From Monocercomonoides exilis (taxonomy: Eukaryota; Preaxostyla; Oxymonadida; Polymastigidae), in contig LSRY02000065.1 in the NCBI GenBank assembly GCA_001643675.2, positions 349,565-413,564 on the forward strand: a stretch of 64,000 nt of DNA. Direction: 5' to 3'. Of the stretch, positions 47,505-58,700 are shown in pieces. The notes under the pieces are model-generated. The model did no database searches and was not told the DNA's origin. It worked only from the letters and a program-made list of their open reading frames with translations. The first letter of the stretch is position 1. Each line of letters begins with the position of its first letter. The translations under genes were made by a program, and so were the position numbers.

Positions 47505-48946
47505 TTACAGATTAAAAAAATAATCTTCAACATTAAGAACGAAAGAATATGAAAAATACTTATCTTTAATCCAGCAATGGAGGTACCCGTAGACGCAATC
47601 TTCAAATCCCTCTTCTTCCATCTTTTCGCGCACCACCCTTTTCTTCTCTTTTCGTTTTACCTCATCATTTTCTTTTTCCATTTCACTCTTCAATCCGAAT
47701 AAAAGTATCTTTAACATTCTCAATGAATTATCAACAATCCGAAGCTTAGCATTTAATTGGACAACTTTCTCCAAAACAGCTTCAATTGCCCCATTTTTCA
47801 AAAATGCATCAATTGCCTTGTCTCTTCTTCTTACTGCTTGTATAAAAAAATACATATTCACATTGTTTATTTCCCCATAATTATCATTTGCTTCTCTGAA
47901 TCGACTGACAAGGCAATGAATCAGTTCATCGCATTCATCATCCCACGATTTACACAAATCCAAGAATTTCCCCAACGTTTTCAGCCATCTCGAGATCACT
48001 ATTCCTTCTTTTCCCATCTTCATTTTCCCCTTTCTCTTCCAATTCGCACATTTTGCCAACTCTTCCACTTCTTTTGTTGCTTCTCTTGCAAAATGCAGTT
48101 CGTTCACAATCACTTCTTCCAAACTGTCTTCATTTCTTCTTCTTTTGATCAAAAACTCCCAAGCAGATTGATAGGCAATCTGTGTAAGATTGTGGAACTT
48201 TTGATGATACTCAATAATCTCTTTGATATCAGGAAAATATAATCTTTTCTCAATATTCTAATCAAAAACAAGGAGAAAAAAATGCAAAAATATCGTTAAT
48301 AATGAAACAGAAATTATCAAACAAAATCCTCGATAATGCAGCTCAAAGTCAGCAAAGCCATTTCCACTTTTTTCTGGACTTCCTCGGTTTCCTCTTTGTT
48401 TAATGCAATAATCAAAAGGCAAGACACACAGGTCGAAAGTAATTGATGAGGAACTTCGTTATAAAACAAAAGATAGCATTCGCAAATGTTAACAAAAACC
48501 ATTTTGTTCTTTTCTTCAATCTTCTTATATTCTTCAAAAATCAGCTCCTCAAATCTTTCGAGCAAAGAAGAATGTAAAAATTCAAAATCGTAACAATTGT
48601 TCAGTAAAGAACAATTCCCGATGCACTTCAGCAGCAAAAATGCATTATTCCAATTTAACTTCTTTTCTTCAATCATTCGGCTAATTTCGTTGAACAGATC
48701 TGTTGTGAAAACAGAATCCAAAGTTTCTGAGTTCATTTCTTCTATTAGTCTATTCATTTCTTTGATTTTCTGAATTTGTTTTGCTTTCTTGCAATATTCC
48801 AGTTCAGAAAACAATTCTATAAAAAATAACAAGTATTCACTTTTATCAAGAATTCAAATACAACAATTTCACAAACTATTAAATTTTTCACTAACAGTCA
48901 ACTCCCACATTTTCACAGACATTGTGCAACCAGCAAAAACACTCAT
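47505..48946 (-). CDS. lineage-specific helical family protein, copy 2
   Basis: Exons 48946-48877, 48816-48323 and 48257-47505 give 438 residues. It is homologous throughout to the gene at 32914-34336 (TTDLFNEISRMIEEKKLNWN, ICECYLLFYNE, KVEMALLTLSCI, AYQSAWEFL, NELHFAREATKEVEEL) and ends in LNVEDYFFNL. Both introns are in the same positions and phases as in the paralogue. A second in-frame ATG at 48922 could be the true start (MSVKMWELTVSEKFN). The protein is Glu/Lys-rich, helical, and lacks signal or membrane segments; its function is unknown. The two copies lie in opposite orientation about 13 kb apart, so they are dispersed rather than tandem duplicates. Confidence 0.78.
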
Positions 48947-50758
48947 TTTTAACATTCACATGTGAAACAAAACATAACAAAATTGCAGAAAATTTCGCAA
49001 ATAAAATCTCACTGCAATTATTAAAATTTAATGGCACACTCCATCCTTTTAACGCGAGTATTATTGGCAAGTAATTATGAAGAGAAGAAACGTTTATCTT
49101 TTCTTGCTTTGTTGTTATGGATTCAATGATCAAATTGATTTATATGAACAGAAAAATCAGTTTGCAAGATGATAGATAGGTGAGTGAACATTGACTGCGG
49201 AATTAGTAATATTATTTCCTGTATTGGAGCGAATAACCAGAAAGGCATTCCCAACAATGGAATAATGAATGATATTTTTTTGTTTTTGGTTTTCTGAAGA
49301 AATCTAACGATTTTATTGTTTAACAGAGGTATCTGTATGTGCGTATTTTTTATTGTTTTATTCATTGCGAAGATGTTTCCATCTATATCCTTTCCAATCC
49401 CCAGGAATCCTAATTATTGTTGAAATGGCCAATCTCCTCTTTACAGAGCATAACTATGGGAATGATGATAGCTAATGTGTTACAATAAGCAAATAAAAGA
49501 ATGTGCGCATCGTCAAGCTTTTTATAATGTATTTTTATTTGAAACGAGAAATATTCACAAATTGATTCAATTATTTATTGAATGAAGATTAAAGAGGAAG
49601 GAATTCTAATAGGAAGAAATCCACACAAAATTATATAGCATTTTTGTACATAAGGAAGAGGAAGCAGTTTGTGGTAGTTTTTTTTGGGCAAGGAAAGTGG
49701 TTTTCTATTTCCAGGAAAGTATATTAATTACGAAAAAGGGGAAAACAATGCAAAGCAACGCGATTGGAGCTCAGAAGAATTTCATGTTGAACCATCTTTA
49801 TCTTTTTTACGATCAGAAGAAAATGCTTGTGCAATATGGTATTTTTGCTGTTCATTCGAGAAGATAATCCATTTTGCTTCAAAACAGAATATGATAGAAA
49901 TATGTGAGTTCTTTTAAAATGAAGCATTTGATTGGATTCTCCAGAAAAAGAAAATTTGTGTTTGGCAAATGAAAATGCTGTTTCCTCATCTTGTTCATTT
50001 GGGGCATATTGAACTGGAAGGAGCGGGGGCACAACCAATTTACTTTGATCTGCTTTGACTGCATCAGGGCTGCCAGTATGTTTTGTCATCGCATTCTTCT
50101 TCTTTTTCTATTGTAATTTTAGCTATCTCACAACAACACGGTCAGTGTTGGAGTCAGATGTTTACCAAATTTCGAAGTCGGAAGCAAAGTGTGCAACTCA
50201 AAGTTTGTGCTTCATGACATTTTTTATAATATCGTTTATTTTCGTATGTTACAAGATATAATACTATTGTTGAAAATGCTTTTGAATTCGATATTCGTGT
50301 TCTGTTTTTTTTTTATTGAAACCCAAGTTTTTGAAAGATTCATAGATTTTTGAACGATGGAAATTATTGTAAAAAGAAAACGATTCAATAATGTTTCTCA
50401 ATAACAAAATTCCAGAAGAAAATAAATCTTGTTCCAGTTATTCACTGTGTTTTTGTTTTGAACTTTGTTTCAAACTGTTGATAAACAAATATTATTTCTT
50501 GATCTTAAAAAAAATAAAGTTTATATTATTTTGGGTAAAGTTTCAAAAATGTGAAGTTAGTGAGTTTTATAAGAAGTGAAAGGGAAGTGATTCAAAATAA
50601 AATTTTAAAAGTACATTTTAATTCTCGAAAAACAAGCACCATTAGATGATGTTTCAAAAATTCATCTGGTTTAAATTCAATACCCACAAAAGATTTGACA
50701 GAGACGAAAAGAAATGTTGAAAATTACTTTCACATCAGCTATAAAAAAATAAACCCAA
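48947..50758. other. intergenic region
   Basis: AT-rich sequence between two minus-strand genes. The only coding-like part is about 49.78-50.09 kb, listed separately. Otherwise nothing is seen. Confidence 0.5.
49782..50089 (-). CDS. possible small gene, unresolved
   Basis: An ATG at 50089 begins a balanced-composition minus-strand frame (MTKHTGSPDAVKADQ). It may be spliced from a GTAAAT donor (50043) to a GAAG acceptor (49877), continuing KWIIFSNEQQKYHIAQAF and ending at TGA 49782, for 46 residues. Unspliced, the first frame instead runs on through QYAPNEQDEETAFSFAK. The plus strand is also open over much of this stretch. One of these is probably real, but I cannot decide which; no family is recognised. 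Confidence 0.25.
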
Positions 50759-53167
50759 TCATTGATCTTCAACCTCTTCCCACACATTTGGATCAAGCGG
50801 CTGCCGAACAAATGTCTCCCCATACGTTGTCTGGAACTGCCTTCCTCCATCTCCCAAATCGTAGTGATGCTTGCGGAGCGCCGTCTTCGTTTCCGGATCA
50901 GCTGAAGACGACGAAAGAATCCCTGTCGAAGTGCCCGCCTGCGGAACCGCATCAACAGCGCGCGGGTCGTGCTTCACAAACGACGCGCGCTGTGTGGTGG
51001 CAAAAGCTGACGACTCTCCCGGTGGGAGAAGCGCAGAAGGAACAGCACCCATGTGCGCTGTCGGGCCGAAGGAGCGCGACACCACACCTCCTCCACCGCC
51101 CACAGGTGGGGCCGAGTTTGCTGTCGAGCCCGATAGCGCCACGTGGCTCCGCCGCAGGTCGTCGCGCGTGTCCTGGTCGAGCAGCGACGGGCCGGCGTCG
51201 GGGTGCGCCACGAAGTCGCCTCTGGTGGTGGAGGCAAAATGCGACGGAGGCACAGGCCCTGTCTGGTCTCCCACGGACCAGTGCTCTCTCCGCAGCTGCG
51301 TGACCATCTCGCGTGTCTGTGTGTCGCCGCGTGGCAGAGGCTTCTTCGCAAAGTCTGTTCGCTGAGTCGACTGGAACCCGTCGCGGACAGCCTGCTGGTA
51401 GCCCTCGGGGGACGCATCGCCCAAGCTCAGATGGCTCTTCTGCAGCTGGATGGTGTCTACGTTGGGTGTGTGCTTTTCAGTCAGAGTGTGGGGAACGTAT
51501 GACTGAGTTGAGTGAAGTTTTGGTTATAATAATAATAATATAGAAAAAAATAGAAGTCGATATAAGAATAATAAATTTATAAAACAAAGTATAAATTCAC
51601 ACTCTTTGTTGTGTCGATGCAAAATCGCCCACTCCATCGCCCAGTTCAAAGTTGGATCTTCTGAGAACATTTCCAATTTCTGTGCGGTCGTCGCGCGTCA
51701 GCGACCGATCAATAGGATGTTTTGTGAATTGTGCCTTGTATTCGGGAACAGGCTGCTCTTCGTTGTGCGTTCTGTCTCCAACAGTCACAGAACTTCCACG
51801 CAAAAACTGGATAGAAAGCAATACATTGTAAATGACAGATAAATATGAAAGAGAAAAAAACAAAAAAATTAAAAAAAATTGATTTTCACATTAAACATCT
51901 CTTTTCTTTTTAAAAAACATAATCATCTTATTCATATGTCACATTTATATCCATAAGCATTTGCAACCCTCAACATTTCATACCCTTTCGTTCTCAAGTG
52001 GCTTCTTCCGATACATCATCTCTCCATTCTCGTCTCTAATAGCGTCCCACACATCTGGATCCAGTTCTTTTTTCACAAATGCATCTGAAGTGGTTGTAGA
52101 AAAGTGGCCAGTGCCATCTCCAAGTGAATAATGATGCTTCCGCAATGCCGTCTTCGTCTCCGGATCGCCTGCGCCAGGGAGAATCCCAGTCGCTGCGCCA
52201 GCCTCCGGTATGCCTCTTATTGAAGTGGGATCGTATTTCACAAAATCTGATCTTTGAGTCGTCGCAAATTGAGATGAATTGTCTCCAGGCTTCAGCTGCC
52301 CTGTTCCGCCCAGTCTGGCTGTGGGCCCAAAAGAGCGGGACACAACGCCTCCACCTCCACCCAGAGGAGCAAGCGAGTTTGGTGGAGCACCTGTCAGTGT
52401 GATGTGGCTTCTTCTGATGTCGTCTCGGGTGTGCGCATCAAGCTGGGCAGGACCTGCTTCTGGATGGGCAACAAAATCTCCACGAGCGGTTGTTGCATAG
52501 TGAGATGGTGGAACAGGCCCTGATTGATCTCCGACAGACCAGTGCTCTCGTCTGAGTTGAGAAACCATGTCTCTTGTTTGACTTTGATCACGTGGGATAT
52601 CTTTTTTCCCAAATTCAGCTCTTGTTGTGGTTTGGAACCCTTCTTTCAGAGTTTGCTGAAAACTTTCAGGCGACTGATCTCCTAACGAGATATGACTACG
52701 CTGAAGCTCGGTTGTATTAATTGAAGGAGTATGCTTCTCATCAAGAGGATGCTTTGTGAAAGCCTAAAAAAATTTTATGAAATATTTTTATCACAAAAAA
52801 ATTTGAAAATAATTCAAAATAAAACCTGCTGATTATAGCTAACGAAATCTCCAACACCATCTCCAAGTTCAAAACTGGACTTTCGCAACGTATTCCCAAT
52901 TTCTGTTCTTTCATCTTGTGTCAGTGAACGTTCAATAGGATGTTGACGATATTTATCCTTATATTCACCAATTGGTTGATGATCATAATGCGTGGAGTCT
53001 CCAACAGTAACGGAGCTTCCCCTAAGAAACTATTGGTAAAAACAGCAAAAATTCAAAATAAAAATAACAAAAAACAATCAAATGCACATAATCCTAAAAA
53101 AAAGAAAGAAAACCTTTTCATTTTCTAGGGGCTTCCGTCTGTATGATTTGTCTTCTTTGAATTCCAT
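50759..53167 (-). CDS. internally duplicated repeat protein, possibly axonemal
   Basis: Exons 53167-53114, 53028/53029-52826, 52763-51984, 51806-51603 and 51502-50759 give 661 residues. The protein is two tandem units of about 320-345 residues. Each contains FLRGSSVTVGD, RTEIGN.LR+S.FELGDGVGDF, L.+SH.SLGD, MV.QLRREHWSVGDQ.GPVP, GGGGVVSRSFGPTA and ETKTALRKHH..LGDG. Within units two motif types alternate: LR+.H..LGD, and TT...F preceded by a few polar residues. Such short, evenly spaced motifs recall microtubule-associated or microtubule-inner proteins of axonemes, which is an inference without a family match. Exons 2 and 4 are both 204 bp, and the introns sit at equivalent sites. The second unit's last exon is much GC-richer than its counterpart. 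Confidence 0.75.
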
Positions 53168-53718
53168 TCTATTGAAATTCAACCACCCAATTAATTTATT
53201 AACACTAATAAAGGTATGGTCAGATCAAATAATGAAATGGAAAACTAACTTTTAATTCAGTATGAAAGATTTCATTTCACCTTCTTTTTGATTTTTTAAG
53301 GATATTTCGAAGCTTATCTAGCCTCTTCACATGTTCATGTGAAGGATCGATGACTAGTTGAGTCAAAAGATATCCAAGATTTTCTTTTATATTTTTTGAT
53401 TTATTTATATTTATTAATCAATTATTTTCAACTGTTTTATTTCATAAAGCTACTCATTTTTGCTATATTATTCATATTTTTAGATTAAAATGATTCCATT
53501 GCTCACAAATTACATTTTTTATGAAGACTTCTATTTTTTAAAATTTTTGTGTTCAATTTTTTGTTCAAAAGCAAATACACTCACTGATTTTTTCAAAAGA
53601 ATATTTTTGTGCTCGAAAAACTAACATGTTTATCTCTTTTTTAAATAAGACATAAAATATTTAAACAAAAGAAAAAAGTTAATGAAATGGAAACAATAAT
53701 AACAATTCTAAAAACTTT
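53168..53718. other. AT-rich intergenic DNA
   Basis: 551 bp between the repeat-protein start and the legumain stop; nothing recognisable beyond a TTTGATCT (minus strand) motif near 53225. Confidence 0.6.
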
Positions 53719-55672
53719 TCACTTACAAATTTCTTCTCGAAGCGCTCGTTCAAACTGAACAAGATCATCTTGAGAAATTAGTCCCAAGTTTATAGAATTC
53801 GCCATGATTTTGAAGTGGGGAATTTGCGAATATTCGTCTGCAACTCCGCAATGATGTGTATAAATCTCAATCATCTTTTTGAAGAGATCCAGATCTTCAG
53901 TAACTTCAGCGGTATTTATAAGATATTTTTTGATGTCAGTGATTTGATTAACTTTTCCATTAGAATTCAAACGATTATTTTGTTTAAGAATATGTTTTCT
54001 TGATGCAAAGAAATCTGCCATTGCATCCGATCTGCTATCTGCCAATTTGACTTTAGATATTTCTTCCGAAAAAGCAGCAATTGTTTCGTGTGAGGGGTGA
54101 TCCACCGAAGCACGAAGAAGCTTGTGCAGAAGATGGATTCCTTGTGGAGTTGTTTCTTCAATTGATAAAAATGCAGTGCAAAAAGAAACGAAGACATTAT
54201 TGCGAAGATTTCAAATGAATAAATGATGTTAAAAGAAAATTGAGTAAAACCAATCGAAAAATTAAAAAAAAAAATAGAGTGGACAAATTAAATACTCAAA
54301 TAATGAAAGGAAATAACAAAATAACAAACCGAAATGGGAGAGATTGAGCTGTCCAAAAGAGCGTATGATCATTGGCTTTTCAATCAATTTGTCTAATTTA
54401 TTTGTCAGGGCAAAATTTTTTTCAGAGCCACGAGGAAGTGTGTTGATTATCTTCAATGGGAAAAATTCCTTTGGAAGCGTTTTCCAAGAACCTTCGTTTC
54501 TATCGCTCATTCTCAGCCTGTTCGTGCAAGGATATGGAGGCTTTGGCATTGTCTGCCTTTTCGTTCTTTCTCTCGTGAATATCGTATCGTTCCTAGCCTC
54601 AGGATCAGATTCCATCCCGTGCTTTGTATTGTTCCCGATCTGGTAAAAACCCAGCATATCCTGCAACATACTCTTCTGTCCGTATGTCTGAGGATGACTT
54701 TCTTCGACAATACGCAAAACTTCTTCGAATTGTGCTTGAATGTCTGTGGAGTTCAAGTCCACTTTTTCTGTGTGCTCCATCCAGGCACATGCCATCTCAT
54801 CTCCCAAGCAAAGCTCTTCCTTCGGATCGTCATCGCAGTACGTTGACCAACTATTTTCCTTTTCATTTGCCGCTGTCATTGCCAAAACGTTTATATCTTC
54901 TGGCAAGAGTTTATTGAACATTGACCCAGAATAACATGCTTCAATATATATCAACATTTTGTTATACTTTCGATGCTCATGCATGCTCTTTATTGTTTCG
55001 ATGAAATCTTTTGCATGAAGATAGCTACCCTGTGAATAAAAATAAATGAAGGAAGTGTGATATGTTGAAGAAATTAATAACTTACACACTGCTGGAAAAC
55101 TCAAAGTTCCCACTGATCCATGATCACTAAAAAATATAAAAATATTGTCTTCTTCGGTTGTATTCAAAACAGGGCCTTTCGCTGCTGTTGTATTTCCTGT
55201 TAATACAGCAAGAAAAGTTTCTGCCTTAACACGTTCACCTTTATAATGAATATTTTCGGAACCCTTTGGAGGATAAATGATAAAAAAATCAAAAATACAC
55301 AATAGCATACAGGGTAAACATCATCTCCTTCGGGATGGTTGTATACTTTTCCTGGAACAGGATTCTTGCTCCAACTCAAAACATCATCATACTTGTTAAA
55401 CATAAAATGATACAGTGCGATGATAAAGAAAAAATCATACTGCCATAAGAATAACATGATCCTTATCAAAGCCTCTTTTTGTCAGAAGTTGGTAAGCGTG
55501 GAACACGTCGCTTTGATGCCTTAAAAAACGAAAAATCATTCATCGAAGTAGGAGTATTATCAAACCTGTAATTTTTATAATTTCGAGAACCTGCTGCAAG
55601 CAAGGCCCAATTTGAGGCGCAGGTGTTTTGAATGAAGAGAAAAACAAAAGAAAAAATGAGTAGTCTCATCAT
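53719..55672 (-). CDS. legumain-type asparaginyl endopeptidase (C13)
   Basis: Six exons: 55672-55566, 55519-55441, 55391-55311, 55263-55090, 55029-54330, 54155-53719 (525 residues). An N-terminal signal peptide (MMRLLIFSFVFLFIQNTCAS) leads into NWALLAAGSRNYKNYRHQSD, the standard legumain opening. Then come AYDDVLS, GDDVYPGSENIHYKGE, the catalytic His block FFSDHGSVG (His137) and the catalytic Cys block IYIEACYSGSMF (Cys179), followed by MTAANEKENSW and LGDEMACAWME. The spacing and order are those of family C13 cysteine proteases that cleave after Asn/Asp in lysosome-like compartments. The last exon supplies a helical C-terminal domain like the legumain prodomain. The start is the first of two adjacent ATGs. 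A GTAAGTG sequence overlaps the last codons, so a further tiny exon cannot be excluded. Confidence 0.9.
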
Positions 55673-55770
55673 TAAGGTTAACAGATCAATAAGGAAAAAG
55701 TTTATAATGGGCAAATTTTTTTGAGTGGTTAAAATTTTAAATTAGAGAAGCATTCTCCATTTAGTTTAGG
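55673..55770. promoter_or_regulatory. 98-bp divergent promoter region
   Basis: Only 98 bp separate the start codons of the legumain gene (minus) and the LRR-SFI1 gene (plus), so both promoters and 5' leaders must share it. A TTGATCT sequence (minus strand, 55683-55689) lies just upstream of the legumain start and resembles TTGATCA motifs before other genes here. Confidence 0.55.
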
Positions 55771-58700
55771 ATGACAACAAAATGGGTTTGATTAAACATG
55801 TCAACTATGTGCTTTTTGTAAAAAAATGAATGAATTTTGATGATAGGTTGCACAAAAGTCGAATACTAATGTGTTTTCCCAATCCCCTTCTCAAAAGCCA
55901 GCTATCACATATTATCCAGATGGAACATGCTCTTTAAGTGCAGCGCTACATAATATGCAAATCCCAGCTGATGCAAAGCGATTAAGCGCAGTTGAAAAAC
56001 TTGTATCGAAAGTGTGCATTTTTAAAGGCAGTATAATTTTTTTAATTTGAGAATTTCCATTTACTTAATCGAAATTATGATTATAAAAACTGCTATGCAT
56101 GCGAACAACTTTATAGATCGATAAACTACCAGAAACCCTTCGAAATGTTGAGTCACTTTATTTGAGCAGCAATTCATTGAGCGATTTGTCAAATATTGAT
56201 CAATTTCGTAATCTCAAAATCCTTACACTTACTAATAACAAAGTTTGCTGCAGATTATTTTTTTGCAAAGTCATCATTGAAAAAATATGTTATTATTTGA
56301 TTTAAAAAAAAGATATCTGATTTTGATCGAATAAAAGCTCTTGGAAAATGCAAAAAATTACAAGCAGTAACATTAGACAATAACCCCATTACTGTTCTGC
56401 CAAATTATAGATTGCACATTATCCATATCTGTCCAACAATAAAAACATTAGATCAGGAAGTTTGAACTCAATTCTCAAAATTTTGTAAATTTAAAATTTT
56501 TATGATTAATTTTAAACAGCCGGTTACAGAAAGAGAAAGACTGCTTTCTCAAACGGTTCTTGAAAATGAAGAAACGAAATTAAATTTGATGTTTGGAAAT
56601 GACAAAGCAATTCGACGATTTGAACAAGTGTGCAATTTTATTTTTTGTTAATCTTTCATTAATAAATTCATTTTTTCTTTTATTTTTAATTTTCATTTAA
56701 AAAAATTTTTAATTATCATTTCTTCATTGGATATTAACTTTCTTTCTTATTCTTCAAATTGTGATTCATTTTTATTTATTTATTTATTTTTTTCAAATAA
56801 CTTTATCTCCTCTTCAACATCCAGATCAGCACAAAGCTGCTTCTGCACCTCGAATTGCAAGCGCTCTTTTTCGACAAGCGGTTTGCGCTCATTTCGAGGA
56901 AAAAAGCGCATTTCCTACCAGTTGACATTGACATTCTGATTGAGTCCTCAAAAAATGCCTTTTATTTGTGGAGGCAGTCTAAACAACAACAGCAACAGCA
57001 GCAACAGAAGAAGAAAAAGCAACAAAAGCAGCAGAAAACAAAGAAAACGAAGCTATATCGATCGAAAAGAGAAGAAGAAGAAGAAGAAGAAAAAGAAGAT
57101 AAAAAATTAAACACGAAAAAGCGCAAAAGCCTTCGAAGCAGCAAAAAAAGACTTCACAAAGGAAAAGAAGAAGAATACGAAGATGAAGTTGATTACGAAG
57201 AAGGCGACGAAGATGACGAAGAATATGAAGCCCAAGCAGAAAAAGCCGAAAATCAAGCAAAAGAAAGCTATTTCCATGCAGAAGAAGAAGAAGAAGAAGA
57301 AGAAGAAGAAGAAAAAGCAGCAGCAGCAGAAGAAGAAGAAGCAGAAAGAGAAGAGAGGAAGCGTGTGTTTGCGCATCTGCGGAGAGAAGTCTCGAAAGTG
57401 TGGCTGGTCCGCTGGCCACTCGGAATCCGGTCGCTTTCTGCGCTCACTCGCCATTCAAATACGAATTCTCGTTCTCGTTCTCTCTCTCGCTCGCCTTCTC
57501 CTCTGCGAAGAACACAGCCTGCTATCAATGCTCAGTCTTCATCGTTGTCTTCTTCTTCTTCTTCCTCTTCCTCTTCTTCTTCATCCAACTATTCAGCCAC
57601 TGCCACTCCTGCCCCGTTTCGCACGCCTCGCACTTCTCGTTCCCAAACACCCCGCCGTTCACCTGCTGCTACCCCTCGCTCTTCCTCTGCTTCTGCATCT
57701 TCTTCCTCTTCTTCTTCTTCCTCTTCTTTTCCTCTCTCTGGTTCCTATACAGCAAGAAGTCGATCACGCAATGGATTTTCTTCTTCTTCTTCTTCTTCTT
57801 CTTCAGCACTCACCCGCCGCATGTCAGCCGAGAGAGAAGAGCTGTCTGTTCTGGTTGAGCGTTCGTGGGAGATCGCCTTCAGCGACGTGATGTTGGCACA
57901 GCAGAGCGCAATGACACAGCTCCTGTCGTCGATTGAAGGTCTGGTGAAAGAGTTGAATGAGATGAGGAAGGAGAAGAGGGAGGGAGAAGGAGAAGGAGAA
58001 GGAGGAAGAGGAAGAGGAAGAGGGAGGAGGAGGAAGAAGGGGAAGAGGAAGAAGAGGAATGGGAAGGTGTATGATGATGAAGATTATATTGAAGAAGAGG
58101 AAGAGGAAGATGGCAATGACGACGACGAGGAAGAAGAAGAAGAAGGAGTAGGAAAAGATGGAAGTTCAAAGCAACTGAATGAAAGCGACTCATCATTTGA
58201 ACAAGAGAAGTCAAAAACCTCACAGAAATATGGAGTGAATGTGGTGGAAGAAGAGCTGGCGGAGGAAGAGATGCGGAGAGTGGCGCGGGAAAAGGAAAGA
58301 GAAGAGCTGATTGCACAGATGGCAGCGAAGATCAGCACGCTTGTTTCGTCGTTTGAGAGCGACTATATCACACAGGCTGAGCAGTATGACGAGCAGATAA
58401 GGCAGATGCAGGAGACGCTGGATGAGTATGTGAAGAGCATGGACAGCAGGAAGAGTGAGGAGAGAGAGAGAGAGAGAGAAAGAGAGAAAGAGAGGGAAAT
58501 GGAGAGAGAAAGAGAAAGAGCTGAAAGAGAAAGGCAATTGGAAGAAGAAGAGGAAGAAAGAGAAAGAGAAAGAGAAGAAGAAGAAGGTGGAGGAGGAGGA
58601 GTAAGTATTGAAAACATGGGATATTCGATGGAACAAGAACAAGACCAAGATCTTAGTGATATTTATGGGCAAACAGAGCTGCCATCAGAGTATGCAGACA

